Below, in pieces: positions 17,986 through 26,898 of a DNA stretch of 64,000 nucleotides. The notes below the pieces were generated by a model that saw only the letters and a list, made by a program, of their open reading frames with translations, was not told the origin of the DNA and did not search any database. This stretch comes from Ancylomarina sp048268005 (GTDB lineage: Bacteria; Bacteroidota; Bacteroidia; Bacteroidales; Marinifilaceae), in assembly GCA_048268005.1 (NCBI GenBank), contig JBLWWJ010000001.1, positions 496,001-560,000 of the forward strand, in the 5' to 3' direction. The translations under genes and the position numbers were made by a program. Positions within the stretch are counted from its first letter, which is position 1. Every line of letters begins with the position of its first letter.

Positions 17986-20364
17986 TTAGTTTTTAGAAAA
18001 AGTACTCATTAATCGATCTTTCAAACTTTTTGTTTGGTGATCTTCATCATAATAGCCATTCCCATAGCCATAGCTTCCATATGTGTTTCCATAACCATTA
18101 TTAATAGCATCATTTAAGATTATTCCTACATTTTGCATATCTTCTTTTTTGGATAGTTGGTTAATGAATTTTATTTGATCTTTTCTGCTATAAGCCTGAC
18201 GAAGAACGAATAGGTTAGAATCGGCATATTTTCCAGTCAAAATACCATCAGTAACAAGTGTAACAGGCGCATTATCAAGAACGACATAATCATATTCGCT
18301 TTTGGCCTCTTCGATAAAGGTTTTAAAATCGCCATTCCCTAATAATTCGGCAGGGTTAGGAGGAATCGGTCCTGAGTTGACAAAATGAAGATTCTTGACC
18401 TGTGATTGATTTATAACATTTTTTAAAGTATGTTGACCAATTAAATAGGTCGATAGGCCATTAGAGTTTGGAATGCCAAAGATATCATGTAATCTGGGTT
18501 TACGAAGGTCACAACCAACTAACAGAACTTTTTTATTATCCATAGCAATGATGGTCGCTATATTTACAGAATTAAAAGTTTTACCTTCTCCTGGAATCAT
18601 AGAGTGGATAGCAAGAACCTTATTCAGATCACCCTTAAATAAATATTGTAAGTTAGTTCTGAGCCCTCTGTATGATTCTGCGAGGCCTGAACGCGGATGA
18701 TCTAGGATTGCCAATTCATTTTTATAGTTATTATGGGCAATTTCTCCCATAATTGGTAATTGAGTTAAATTTTCTAATTCCTCTTTAGATTTAATACTAT
18801 CATTAAAGGTGTCTTTTATTAAAATGATAAATAACGGAAGCATCAAACCTAACATTAATCCGATAACAATAATGAGCAATGTCTTCGGACCTACTTTTTT
18901 TGCTGTTCGAACTCTTGCCACATCTATTATCTGAGCATCGGGAATATTTGATGCCGTTGTAATAGCCGCTTCTGCACGTTTTTTTAATAAAAATGTATAG
19001 AGTTCATTATTCAAATCGAAACGTCGTTTAATATTCACCATCTCTTGTTCTGTTTCTGGTAAACCTGCAAGTCTCATCGTAATTTGATCTTTTCTGTTTT
19101 TAAGAAATCTGTCTTGAGTTTCTGCATTAGTGAGTAGATTTCTTAAGTTCTCTTCAAGTGAACTTATAACATTTTTGATCTCATTATTGAGCATTATTAA
19201 GCTCGGATTCTTTTCTTTAGCAATATAGGAAAGGGTTGACTTTTTGCTATATAGTTCTCCAAGTTTCACAACTTGCGCATTTAGACCAGGATCTATTATT
19301 CCAACGACAGATGGAGCCGTTATTTTTTCCATTTTATCAGAATCTCTCATGTAATTAAGAAGATTTTTGAAATAGTCTAATTGAAAGTTAAGTGTAGCTT
19401 GTTCTGTTTCAATTTCTCCAACTTTCTCTAAAATTAACTGAGCTTCATGACTTAAGTCAATCGATTTTTTCTTAGAGCGGAAATCGGTGAAGTTTTGTCC
19501 TGCTACTCTCAAGGAATCAACTATTCCGTCTATTTGTTCATCAATAAAACGTACGGTATTAAATGAAATCTGATTTTTTTTCTTCAAACCAAACTGAATG
19601 TAAACATTGCATAGTTCATTCAAATAATCTACAACACGAGAAGGAGTATGCCCTTGCATTTGTAGTTGAATTAATTCTGCATTTTTATCAACTAGACTCA
19701 CATTTGTTTTTTCAACGTAATCTAAAGCCATAAGCTCTATATCATTAAAAACAAAATAATACTCAGAAGGTAAAATAGTATTCTTCTTTTCTAAAGTGAA
19801 ATCAAAAAAATCATTTTTGAAAGGTAAACCATATTGTCCTATCGATTCGAATTCAATAGGGTATGCAGCATCATCATCTTTAAATTCGTCATCTACTTTT
19901 ATATGATAAGAATTATCATCTATGCTTGTGATTGATATTCTGATTCCGGCTAGATTATTTGCACTATTCTCTGTTACGTAGAAGGGTGTCTTTTGGTATA
20001 AATCAGTATTCTTAAAAGACCCTTTTGTATACCAAGTTGTTCTCCACTTAAGGTTTTCAAGTGTCTGAAGATTAAGAGTGTATGAGTTGAGTATTCCAAT
20101 ATGATTTTCAATGTTGGTTTTACCTCCAAGTTCCATGCCTTCAAAAAGGTTTTCAACTCCCATTCCATTTGATTCTTCTTGAACTAACATGACACTTTTA
20201 ACATCATAAATGGGTTGAGAAAAACGACTGAAAAAGAAAGCCAGAAGGATTCCCAATGAGCCACAAAGAACAAACCAGTGCCATTTAGACAATAAACGAA
20301 AGAAAATTGATTTAAGATCAATTTCATCTTCGTTACTTAAGCTTAAATCATTATTTAATTGCAT
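17986..20364 (-). CDS. Wzc-like chain-length / tyrosine autokinase
   Basis: Inner-membrane polysaccharide co-polymerase with a fused cytoplasmic BY-kinase, 792 residues. Membrane segments at about residues 32-50 (WHWFVLCGSLGILLAFFF) and about 508-530 flank a long periplasmic helical region. The kinase part has the modified Walker A (IPGEGKTFNSVN), Walker A' (LLVGCDLRKPRLH) and Walker B (YDYVVLDNAP). The tail is a tyrosine cluster (GYGNTYGSYGYGNGYYDE) that would be the autophosphorylation site. It follows the Wza-like gene by 56 bases. Expected to control export and length of a capsule or exopolysaccharide; no polymerase or glycosyltransferase is in the window. Confidence 0.93.
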   Translation of the reverse strand: MQLNNDLSLSNEDEIDLKSIFFRLLSKWHWFVLCGSLGILLAFFFSRFSQPIYDVKSVMLVQEESNGMGVENLFEGMELGGKTNIENHIGILNSYTLNLQTLENLKWRTTWYTKGSFKNTDLYQKTPFYVTENSANNLAGIRISITSIDDNSYHIKVDDEFKDDDAAYPIEFESIGQYGLPFKNDFFDFTLEKKNTILPSEYYFVFNDIELMALDYVEKTNVSLVDKNAELIQLQMQGHTPSRVVDYLNELCNVYIQFGLKKKNQISFNTVRFIDEQIDGIVDSLRVAGQNFTDFRSKKKSIDLSHEAQLILEKVGEIETEQATLNFQLDYFKNLLNYMRDSDKMEKITAPSVVGIIDPGLNAQVVKLGELYSKKSTLSYIAKEKNPSLIMLNNEIKNVISSLEENLRNLLTNAETQDRFLKNRKDQITMRLAGLPETEQEMVNIKRRFDLNNELYTFLLKKRAEAAITTASNIPDAQIIDVARVRTAKKVGPKTLLIIVIGLMLGLMLPLFIILIKDTFNDSIKSKEELENLTQLPIMGEIAHNNYKNELAILDHPRSGLAESYRGLRTNLQYLFKGDLNKVLAIHSMIPGEGKTFNSVNIATIIAMDNKKVLLVGCDLRKPRLHDIFGIPNSNGLSTYLIGQHTLKNVINQSQVKNLHFVNSGPIPPNPAELLGNGDFKTFIEEAKSEYDYVVLDNAPVTLVTDGILTGKYADSNLFVLRQAYSRKDQIKFINQLSKKEDMQNVGIILNDAINNGYGNTYGSYGYGNGYYDEDHQTKSLKDRLMSTFSKN

Positions 20365-20420
20365 GTTAGGTTGTTTTTAGGGAGTGGTAATTGTTTAAGA
20401 CATGACTAAAATGTCAGAAA

Positions 20421-21203
20421 CTAGAGCACATTAAAAATTAGGATCAATGTTGAAATTGTAGATAAAAATAAAGAGTACATGGGGGAATTAAGTTTTACAT
20501 TTTTATATTTATCAGGCTCTACATAAACCACATCGTTGGGTTGCAAAAAGAAAGCGTCAGATTTAAGGAAGTTTTTATTTGTTAAGTCTAATCTGTAGGT
20601 TTTGCTTCCTCGTTCCTGTGGGCGTAAAACAAGCACTTTTTTGATGCGTCCATAATCGGTTATCCCACTTGCCATACTTATACCTTCTAATATTGTCAGA
20701 TGGCTATTGTAATTGTAATATACTCCGGGGTTTTTAACTTCACCCATTACTGTAATTTTAAAACTTAGTAGTTTTACTTTAACTGTAGCATCTTTTATAT
20801 ATTCATCCGTTTTTTTCTGAATGATTTGACGAGCTTCATCTAAACTTTTCCCTAAAAGGTTTACTTGACCTATAATAGGTAAATTGATGTTCCCTTTTTG
20901 GTTCACAAGAAAGCCATTCAAATATTGACCAGATAATTGCCCATAGTTTTGCTGAGTTCCACTTTGTGGACTTGATCCTTGTGAGGGATTAAAGACAGCG
21001 TTAACTTCCGGACTTATTGATTGAATATCTACAAATAAGTTATCGTTTACTTTTATTTTATACGAAGATGTATTTATTGGTAAATCGTTCAGTACTTCTT
21101 GATCAACTGTATTATTAAGGTAAACTAAATTCTTACTTGTTTTGCAAGAAAATAACAGCGATAGAATAATTATTGTAAAGCTTGCTAAATAAATTTTATT
21201 CAT
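20421..21203 (-). CDS. Wza-like polysaccharide export lipoprotein
   Basis: Outer-membrane export channel component. Signal peptide with lipobox (SLLFSC, Cys20). Poly_export domain from about residue 45 (YKIKVNDNLFVDIQSI) with a central low-complexity loop (SQGSSPQSGTQQNYGQ), then an SLBB domain (KITVMGEVKNPGVYYNY). The C-terminus has one hydrophobic segment (SLFLSTISTLILIFNVL), in the place of the amphipathic helix that spans the outer membrane in Wza. Shorter (260 residues) than E. coli Wza, as is usual in Bacteroidota. First gene of a wza-wzc-HAD unit read leftwards. Confidence 0.92.
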   Translation of the reverse strand: MNKIYLASFTIIILSLLFSCKTSKNLVYLNNTVDQEVLNDLPINTSSYKIKVNDNLFVDIQSISPEVNAVFNPSQGSSPQSGTQQNYGQLSGQYLNGFLVNQKGNINLPIIGQVNLLGKSLDEARQIIQKKTDEYIKDATVKVKLLSFKITVMGEVKNPGVYYNYNSHLTILEGISMASGITDYGRIKKVLVLRPQERGSKTYRLDLTNKNFLKSDAFFLQPNDVVYVEPDKYKNVKLNSPMYSLFLSTISTLILIFNVL

Positions 21204-21515
21204 AAATCTGATTGTAATTACTATAGCTAGAGAGATGTTTTTGATTTGATTCTTCGTGGGGCGCGAAATTAAAAATCTTATTGATAATATCTTGTTGTCA
21301 AATTTGAATGTTGGTAAATGCTTGTTAATTATTGATAAATAATCTTGTTTTAATGATTAACATCGATATTTTGTTCAATTGTTGATTTGTGTACATACGA
21401 TAATTTATTGTGTTTGTCATTACAGTAAACATAGAATTATGAATGTTATATAGTATATTTTGTTTATGGCTTTGCTTTGTCTAAATTTGATAGTATCCGT
21501 TCTAAACATCATATC
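21204..21515. other. Divergent intergenic region
   Basis: About 310 bases between the Wza-like gene and the secreted protein gene. A/T rich, with no clear two-part promoter, stable hairpin or reading frame that I would support. It must hold the start signals of both divergent units. Confidence 0.5.
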
Positions 21516-22307
21516 ATGAAAACAACCATTTTAACCCTAAGTTTTATTTTAATATCATTTCTGTCATTTGGGCAAGATTGTTACAAAGAGGCTCCTCTTG
21601 AAAATATGAAATTGGATTATTGTGACTTGTGGTCAGGCTATACTTTTCAAGGAACTATAGGTGACGATAATCAGAGGATAGAGCTTCGTTTCATTGAAAT
21701 TTCCCAGAACAGTGCAAACCCTTCCCAATACTTCGTACAAGGTAAATCAAGAGTGCATAATAATGTTTGTGATTTTGAAGGTGTCGTAATTATTGATAAA
21801 ATAATGCTCCTGGATATGGCGAATGGTGGATGTGGGGAGCCATCTATGTCAGACGGTATATTGCATGGGACATATAGCTTTAAAGAAAATCCAGAACAAT
21901 TGCATGTTGGTCAGTTTAAAGGTGAGTTTAAAACCATGTTTGACAAAAAGGAAAATCGGTTTGTGGTGAACACAGGATGGCTTGGACAAGAAGACTTCAA
22001 TTGTTTTATGGGAATCTGGCAAGAATATAATCAGAATGAAAGTCGATATTGTGCCTGGGGATTTCATATTCCACCATCAAAGAAGGAGAATTTATTAAAG
22101 CACTACGATAATGAGTTTTATTTATTTAACCCCATGTATATTGAGAAAGGTTGGAAACCATATGTTTTGTCAAAATTAAATGCATTTATAAAAGTGCCTT
22201 TAGATTTTGAATCGAATGTTTCAAGAACGAAAGATGACTTTGTTGAATATACAGCCGAAGAAATAAGACAAGCAATTGATGAGGAAAATAAAATTTGGTG
22301 GAAATAA
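21516..22307 (+). CDS. Unrecognised secreted protein
   Basis: Start chosen at the ATG at 21516, which opens directly with a signal peptide (LSFILISFLSFGQ, cleavage near residue 20); an upstream TTG start would put 13 polar residues before it. Mature part of about 243 residues is beta-rich, with Cys in DCYKE, DYCDLW, NVCDFEG and GGCGEP, suggesting disulfides. The start of the mature part, YCDLWSGYTFQG then IELRFIE, looks like a beta-sandwich entry. I recognise no family. No partner gene: it is divergent from the export unit and separated by 95 bases from the FMN reductase. Confidence 0.72.
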   Translation: MKTTILTLSFILISFLSFGQDCYKEAPLENMKLDYCDLWSGYTFQGTIGDDNQRIELRFIEISQNSANPSQYFVQGKSRVHNNVCDFEGVVIIDKIMLLDMANGGCGEPSMSDGILHGTYSFKENPEQLHVGQFKGEFKTMFDKKENRFVVNTGWLGQEDFNCFMGIWQEYNQNESRYCAWGFHIPPSKKENLLKHYDNEFYLFNPMYIEKGWKPYVLSKLNAFIKVPLDFESNVSRTKDDFVEYTAEEIRQAIDEENKIWWK

Positions 22308-22402
22308 AATATTTGAGTTTGTAATGAACTAACTGTTCAAATAGCTTTTTTCTATTTTTAATTTAGCACTTTAGACAAAATTGACCTTAAAATGACAATC
22401 AT

Positions 22403-22939
22403 ATGACAAAGAAAATTATTGCATTCGGAGCTAGTAATAGTTCAAAATCTATAAACAAGGCATTAGCATTATACGCATCTCAACAACTAAAGAAAGTTGA
22501 TTTTGAATTGTTAGATTTGAACGATTTTGAGATGCCGATTTACTCTGCAGACAGAGAAAATGAATCAGGGATTCCTGATTTAGCTCACCAGTTTAAAGCT
22601 ATGGTTGAAGGTTCCGATGGCATATTAATTTCATTTGCGGAACACAATAGTGCCTATTCAGCAGCCTTTAAAAATATATACGATTGGGTTTCTCGAATAG
22701 AATCAAATGTTTGGGGGCAGAGGCCCATGTTTTTAATGGCAACATCACCTGGAGGCCATGGAGGTAAGTCGGTTTTGGCTATGGCTACCGCTCGATATGA
22801 ACGTTCTAATGATAAACCGATCTGGAATTTCTCCTTACCTTCTTTTTATGAGAATTTTTCCAGTGAAGAGGGTATTAAGGAAACTAGTTTACGAGACGAA
22901 TTTTATAGAAAACTAAAGCAATTTCAAGAAGCATTATAA
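22403..22939 (+). CDS. NAD(P)H-dependent FMN reductase
   Basis: Flavodoxin-like fold, 178 residues. N-terminal phosphate loop FGASNSSKSINKAL binds FMN phosphate; DLNDFEMPIYSADRE and the SDGILISFAEHNSAYSAAFKNIYDW block are typical of the SsuE/azoreductase-like group; ATSPGGHGG is the second flavin contact. Reduces FMN or quinones in the cytoplasm. Its stop codon is directly followed by the ATG of the pterin dehydratase, so the two are translationally coupled, with PhzF next. Confidence 0.88.
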   Translation: MTKKIIAFGASNSSKSINKALALYASQQLKKVDFELLDLNDFEMPIYSADRENESGIPDLAHQFKAMVEGSDGILISFAEHNSAYSAAFKNIYDWVSRIESNVWGQRPMFLMATSPGGHGGKSVLAMATARYERSNDKPIWNFSLPSFYENFSSEEGIKETSLRDEFYRKLKQFQEAL

Positions 22940-23272
22940 ATGACGAATCTTTCTAAAAAAAAGTGTAGCCCTTGTCAAGGAGGAATTCTACCACTAAAGG
23001 AAAATGAAATTATTCAACATCTAGTTAATCTTCAAGCTTGGCAAGTGGTGAGTAATCATCATTTGCTGAAATTGTTTACATTTTCTGATTTTAAATCAGC
23101 TTTAGCATTTGTTAATCGGGTAGGTGAAATTTCAGAAGAGGAAAATCATCATCCTAATATCAATTTTACCTGGGGAAAAGTTGAGATTTCGATCTGGACC
23201 CATAAAATTGATGGATTGCATGAGAATGACTTTATCCTGGCAGCCAAGATTGATACAATTAAAAATTCATAA
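22940..23272 (+). CDS. Pterin-4a-carbinolamine dehydratase
   Basis: 4a-hydroxytetrahydrobiopterin dehydratase of 110 residues, which recycles the pterin cofactor of aromatic amino-acid hydroxylases. Starts with the family CxPC-type head (CSPCQGGILPL). The active-site motif is intact: EENHHPNINFTWGKV then WTHKIDGLHENDFILAAKID. It starts on the base after the FMN reductase stop. No pterin-dependent hydroxylase is in the window, so its substrate source lies elsewhere. Confidence 0.92.
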   Translation: MTNLSKKKCSPCQGGILPLKENEIIQHLVNLQAWQVVSNHHLLKLFTFSDFKSALAFVNRVGEISEEENHHPNINFTWGKVEISIWTHKIDGLHENDFILAAKIDTIKNS

Positions 23273-23280
23273 ACAAGAGA

Positions 23281-24069
23281 ATGAAATTAGACCTTTTTCA
23301 AATTGATGCTTTTACCGATACCGTTTTTGGAGGAAATCCGGCCTGTGTAGTACCATTAAAATCATGGCTACCTGATGAGCTACTTTTTAATATTGCGAAA
23401 GAGAATGCAGTGCCTGAAACAGCATTCTTTATTATAAATGAAGAGAAAGTACATTTGCGATGGTTCACGCCTGATGTAGAAATGGATTTGTGTGGTCATG
23501 CGACTCTGGCAAGTGCTTATGTATTGAATGAAATATTGAATTATCCTAAAGATAAAATCGTTTTTGAAAGCTTAAGTGGTGATATAACGGTTGGTGCAGA
23601 AAATGGTTTATATACCTTGGATTTTCCATCTAGAATGCCAGTTAAGGCAGAATTGCCTCTACAAATCAAGAATGCTTTAAACCTTCAGCCTAAACAGGTT
23701 TTAAAATCAAGAGATTATGTTTTGGTTTATGAATCAGAGGCTGATATTCGAAATATTAACATAGATAGGCAAGTCTTTGATCAAATCAACCTGGATCCGG
23801 GTGGCGTAATTGTTACTGCAGTGGGTGATGATTGTGATTTTGTTTCACGATTTTTTACGCCACAAGCTTCAATTTTGGAAGATCCGGTAACGGGTTCAGC
23901 TCATTGTTCTTTAATTCCTTATTGGTCAGGTGTATTAAACAAACAAAAGATGCATGCTATGCAAATTTCGGAACGCCTGGGTAAATTACAATGTGAGAAT
24001 TGTGATGATCGTGTTCTAATTAGCGGAAGGGCTAGAACTTATTCTGTTGGCAGCTTTTGGACTAAATAA
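23281..24069 (+). CDS. PhzF-family isomerase
   Basis: PhzF/YddE-type protein of 262 residues with the diaminopimelate-epimerase fold. Seen: the start QIDAFTDTVFGGNPACVV, the active Glu in NAVPETAFF, RWFTPDVEMDLCGHATLA and the late block EDPVTGSAHCSLIPYW. All family hallmarks are intact. PhzF itself isomerises an intermediate in phenazine formation; for most relatives such as this one the substrate is not known, and no phenazine genes are nearby. It starts 8 bases after the pterin dehydratase, in one operon. Confidence 0.9.
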   Translation: MKLDLFQIDAFTDTVFGGNPACVVPLKSWLPDELLFNIAKENAVPETAFFIINEEKVHLRWFTPDVEMDLCGHATLASAYVLNEILNYPKDKIVFESLSGDITVGAENGLYTLDFPSRMPVKAELPLQIKNALNLQPKQVLKSRDYVLVYESEADIRNINIDRQVFDQINLDPGGVIVTAVGDDCDFVSRFFTPQASILEDPVTGSAHCSLIPYWSGVLNKQKMHAMQISERLGKLQCENCDDRVLISGRARTYSVGSFWTK

Positions 24070-24102
24070 TATTCGAAAACTAAAATATGTTTTAAAAATA
24101 TG

Positions 24103-24131
24103 AGCCTAAGTGTTGTAATAAGCCTAGGCTT
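24103..24131. terminator. Possible bidirectional terminator
   Basis: AGCCTA (24103-24108) can pair with TAGGCT (24125-24130), and AAGCCTAGGCTT is itself a palindrome. It overlaps the stop of the minus-strand glycosylase gene. Short stem, so modest confidence. Confidence 0.35.
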
Positions 24132-24729
24132 CTTTTGCGATTACCCAAAAATAAAGGGATGCAACAGTGCTGTAGGGTGAAAACCTTTTACGATATACAT
24201 CAAACTCTTTTTTCGACAAGCTATCTAAGTTATACATTTTCATTATTCCGTTTCGTATGGCCAGGTCACCATAACTGATAATATCTGGCCGTGTTAAAGA
24301 AAAAATGAGTAACATTTCAGCCGTCCAGACTCCAACACCATTTAAGGTTGTTAGTTTTTCTATAATTTCTTCATTGCTTAGTTCGTGTAGTTTACCGAAA
24401 TCAATAAGACCTGATTGTTCAGCTTCTGCTATGCCTCTAATATAGTTGACCTTTCTATTGCTCATGCCACAAGCTTGAATGGACTCGTGGCTTGCGTTAA
24501 GAATATTTTCAGCATTTACGATTCCAATTAAGTTATTCAATCTTTCTTTAACTGTTTTGGCTGCTTTTGTTGATATCTGCTGACTAATAATACTGGAGAT
24601 AAGAGCTTGAAAAGGATGTGGTAAAATTGGGCGTTCAATCATTCCTATGCGATCAATAGCTTTGGCCATTTTATCACATTTACTTCTGAGATATTCAAGT
24701 TCAGTTTTTCCGTATTTATAATAATCCAT
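24124..24729 (-). CDS. DNA-3-methyladenine glycosylase (AlkA-like)
   Basis: Base-excision repair enzyme of the HhH-GPD superfamily, removing alkylated purines. Start set at the ATG at 24729 (202 residues); a frame extension from a TTG at 24801 would begin inside the upstream terminator hairpin and is rejected. Seen: FQALISSIISQQIST (helical entry), the helix-hairpin-helix LNGVGVWTAEMLLIFSL, and the catalytic Asp in SYGDLAIRNG. No iron-sulfur Cys cluster at the C-terminus, arguing against endonuclease III. Convergent with the PhzF gene. Confidence 0.88.
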   Translation of the reverse strand: MDYYKYGKTELEYLRSKCDKMAKAIDRIGMIERPILPHPFQALISSIISQQISTKAAKTVKERLNNLIGIVNAENILNASHESIQACGMSNRKVNYIRGIAEAEQSGLIDFGKLHELSNEEIIEKLTTLNGVGVWTAEMLLIFSLTRPDIISYGDLAIRNGIMKMYNLDSLSKKEFDVYRKRFSPYSTVASLYFWVIAKEA

Positions 24730-24789
24730 ATCTGTATTTTGAAAGGATGTTAATAGTTGAACTAATATAGACGATTTTTTTTTAGTGCT

Positions 24790-24835
24790 AAAAAGCCTCA
24801 AAGACCAATGGGGCTTTGAGGCTTTTAGATAAACT
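24790..24835 (-). terminator. Terminator of ankyrin-phosphatase gene
   Basis: Strong stem AAAAGCCTCAAAG (24791-24803) with CTTTGAGGCTTTT (24823-24835). Read leftwards it ends in CTTTTTAG, just after the minus-strand gene at 24846. Confidence 0.85.
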
Positions 24836-24845
24836 TTTGATTGGA

Positions 24846-26228
24846 TTATTTCAATAATTTTTTGTCAGAATTTTCACTTAGGTGATAAAATTTACCATTC
24901 TCGATAAGTAGTGCTTGATTGGGGATAGCATCATCTGCCAATGGAATGTTCACATCTATGATCTTCCCATTGAATGAAGTACTCAATACCTCGTTTTCTG
25001 TGTGTCCGACTACAATTCGAGAAACATTCAAGCTTTTGAGAATGCCATCAAGTTCATCTCCAGTAATCTTCTTATATTTCGAACGATCCATAAAGTATCC
25101 TCGGTACCAAAATGGACCAAATGATCTTAATATCTGTGTGTATTCTTCTTCATTTTTAGCATTCGAACCAGCAAGTAAGTATTGTCTCATCAAACCATTC
25201 ACTTGCTCAGGAGTCATTCCTGATTCAACCTGTTTCTTAGAAATACCGCCATGTACGAAGAGAACATCATTTATCTTAGTCATTGAATTTTTAGAACGTA
25301 ACCATTCCCCCAATACCGAGTTGGGGTGAAAAAGGGCATCGTAATCTAAACCTAAGTTGTTGCAAAGGTTTTTGTAATCACGAGCAATATACCTGTTATC
25401 CTTATTAAGAACCATCAATTCGTGATTCCCGAAGGTAATATGAACTTGTCCGCCAGCTTTTTCAGCCTCCTGCTCTAAATGATAGATGAACCAAAGCGTT
25501 TCAGTGACCTTATTTCCTCTATCAAAAATGTCACCAACAAATACCAAATGGCCTTTGCCCCAATTCCATTTTAGTTGTTTATTTATCACACCATGGCTTT
25601 GTAAATTGTTTATCATCCTATCAAATTGACCATGAATGTCACCTAAAACAAAAATGGGTTCTTGAGTTTTTAATTGCCAATTGGGTGTATGGCTTTCTTT
25701 TATGGAGTATGAACATGTATCGCCTGCCCAACCTTTGAACGTCTTTGAATCTAAGAACTTCCCGGTCAGATAAGATTTACTTGCAACAGAATCGTGCTTT
25801 AAATAATAGGCATAAAGCCCATCTTCGGTTCTATCTATAAAAGGGCCATCGCTCAGATTTGACAATCCGTTTTTATAGACAACAGCTCCAGCCTTAAGTA
25901 GCAAATCTATTGCTTCTGCATTATTGGCTCTAATGGCATAGTTCAGTGCTGTATAGCCTTCTAGGTTTAAGGCATTGATGTCGCATTCCTTTTGTAAAAG
26001 AGCATCTGTAACTTTAGGTAAAGCTCTTTTTGCGGCCCAATGAATAGGAGTGAGACCTAATGTATCTCGAGCCTCTAAACCAATTCCTTTTTCGATTAGG
26101 TGAAGTGCGGTTTCTGTTTGTCGCTTATTAATGGCCTGAATAAGTTCTATACTGTCCTTATTTGGAGTGCATGAAAGCATCGTTAGTAGGCATGAAAAGA
26201 GGAATCCTTTGATAAAGATTTTAAGCAT
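24846..26228 (-). CDS. Ankyrin-repeat / PPP-type phosphatase lipoprotein
   Basis: Lipoprotein (LTMLSC, Cys20) of 460 residues. Residues about 28-130 carry three ankyrin repeats (GLTPIHWAAKRALPKVTDALLQ; EGYTALNYAIRANNAEAIDLLL). Residues about 190-430 are a calcineurin-like metallophosphatase with all five metal/phosphate motifs: GDIHGQ, GDIFDRG, GNHE, HGG and GHTE. This motif set, with a long insert after GNHE, resembles the Shewanella-like phosphatase group. Expected to remove phosphate from protein or small substrates in the envelope. Ankyrin repeats plus phosphatase on a lipid anchor is an unusual combination; the repeats may select the substrate. Confidence 0.88.
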   Translation of the reverse strand: MLKIFIKGFLFSCLLTMLSCTPNKDSIELIQAINKRQTETALHLIEKGIGLEARDTLGLTPIHWAAKRALPKVTDALLQKECDINALNLEGYTALNYAIRANNAEAIDLLLKAGAVVYKNGLSNLSDGPFIDRTEDGLYAYYLKHDSVASKSYLTGKFLDSKTFKGWAGDTCSYSIKESHTPNWQLKTQEPIFVLGDIHGQFDRMINNLQSHGVINKQLKWNWGKGHLVFVGDIFDRGNKVTETLWFIYHLEQEAEKAGGQVHITFGNHELMVLNKDNRYIARDYKNLCNNLGLDYDALFHPNSVLGEWLRSKNSMTKINDVLFVHGGISKKQVESGMTPEQVNGLMRQYLLAGSNAKNEEEYTQILRSFGPFWYRGYFMDRSKYKKITGDELDGILKSLNVSRIVVGHTENEVLSTSFNGKIIDVNIPLADDAIPNQALLIENGKFYHLSENSDKKLLK

Positions 26229-26529
26229 GTGTTGTGTGTTTTTTAGTCGTTTAAGGTCGAGTCATTTTTAATAATGAGATTCAGTTTATTCTAAGTTTGA
26301 ATACAAGGTTAAAAGTGACATGCAAGGATAATAAATCTATTTCATTTGGACGATTCATCTTAAATATTTGTTGCAATATATATGTGAGAATGCATGTTGG
26401 TTCAGCATCTGTTTTCTTAAATAAGAATGTTTTCTCCTTGTTGATGTGTGTGTATTGTACTGGTATTGGGGTGTTTGTGTAATCATCTTTAATTCTTAGA
26501 CTTTTATGTTTATACATCTCTTTTTTATC
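26229..26529. other. Intergenic region without supported gene
   Basis: About 300 A/T-rich bases between the phosphatase gene and the B12 promoter. Short frames on both strands start on TTG or have poor composition and no neighbours, so I do not call them. Confidence 0.5.
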
Positions 26530-26537
26530 TATATTTG
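26530..26537 (+). promoter_or_regulatory. -7 box of first B12 transcript
   Basis: TATATTTG matches TAnnTTTG directly before the first cobalamin riboswitch, placing the transcript start near 26544. The -33 element is not clear. Confidence 0.55.
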
Positions 26538-26540
26538 CAC

Positions 26541-26724
26541 CGCATTTGGTATTTCATTCCTCATAATTCAGGATTGAAATGAAAAGGGAATTCGGTGTGA
26601 ATCCGAAACTATACCCGTAGCTGTAAGTTCTAAAAATGCTTTTTGAACGACCTATGCCACTGTTCGCCTCAGGCGGATGGGAAGGCCTCAAAAAGTAGAA
26701 CAAGTCAGAAGACCTGCCTTTGCA
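26541..26724 (+). promoter_or_regulatory. Cobalamin riboswitch 1
   Basis: AdoCbl/B12 riboswitch upstream of a TonB receptor gene. Seen in order: ATGAAAAGGGAATTCGGTG, then TACCCGTAGCTGTAAG, TGCCACTG, GGATGGGAAGGC, and the B12 box AGTCAGAAGACCTGCC at 26703-26718. All conserved core blocks are present and in order. Bound cobalamin should lower expression of the receptor. It is 174 bases upstream of the ATG. Confidence 0.95.
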
Positions 26725-26898
26725 ATCAATTTAAGTCATTGCTTTCGGGAAAAAGAGCAAGTGAACGAAAAAATATCAACAGAGTTAATAAGGATTGATC
26801 TGCCATAACTGGTCCTTTGTGTCATGTTGTGAAATTTTCTTTTAGCTCCCTGTTTGCGTTGCATTAGTTAAAACATTTTTCATTTATTAAAATCAAAC

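Noticed and set aside
22403..24069. A phenazine or pterin biosynthesis cluster
   Set aside because: PhzF-type and pterin dehydratase genes occur widely without such pathways, and no other pathway genes are near.
24730..24801. Longer start of the AlkA-like gene at a TTG
   Set aside because: The start would lie inside the upstream gene's terminator hairpin; the ATG at 24729 gives a normal family length.
26281..26517. Short open frames in the gap before the B12 locus
   Set aside because: They overlap each other on opposite strands, one starts on TTG, and residue composition is not protein-like.
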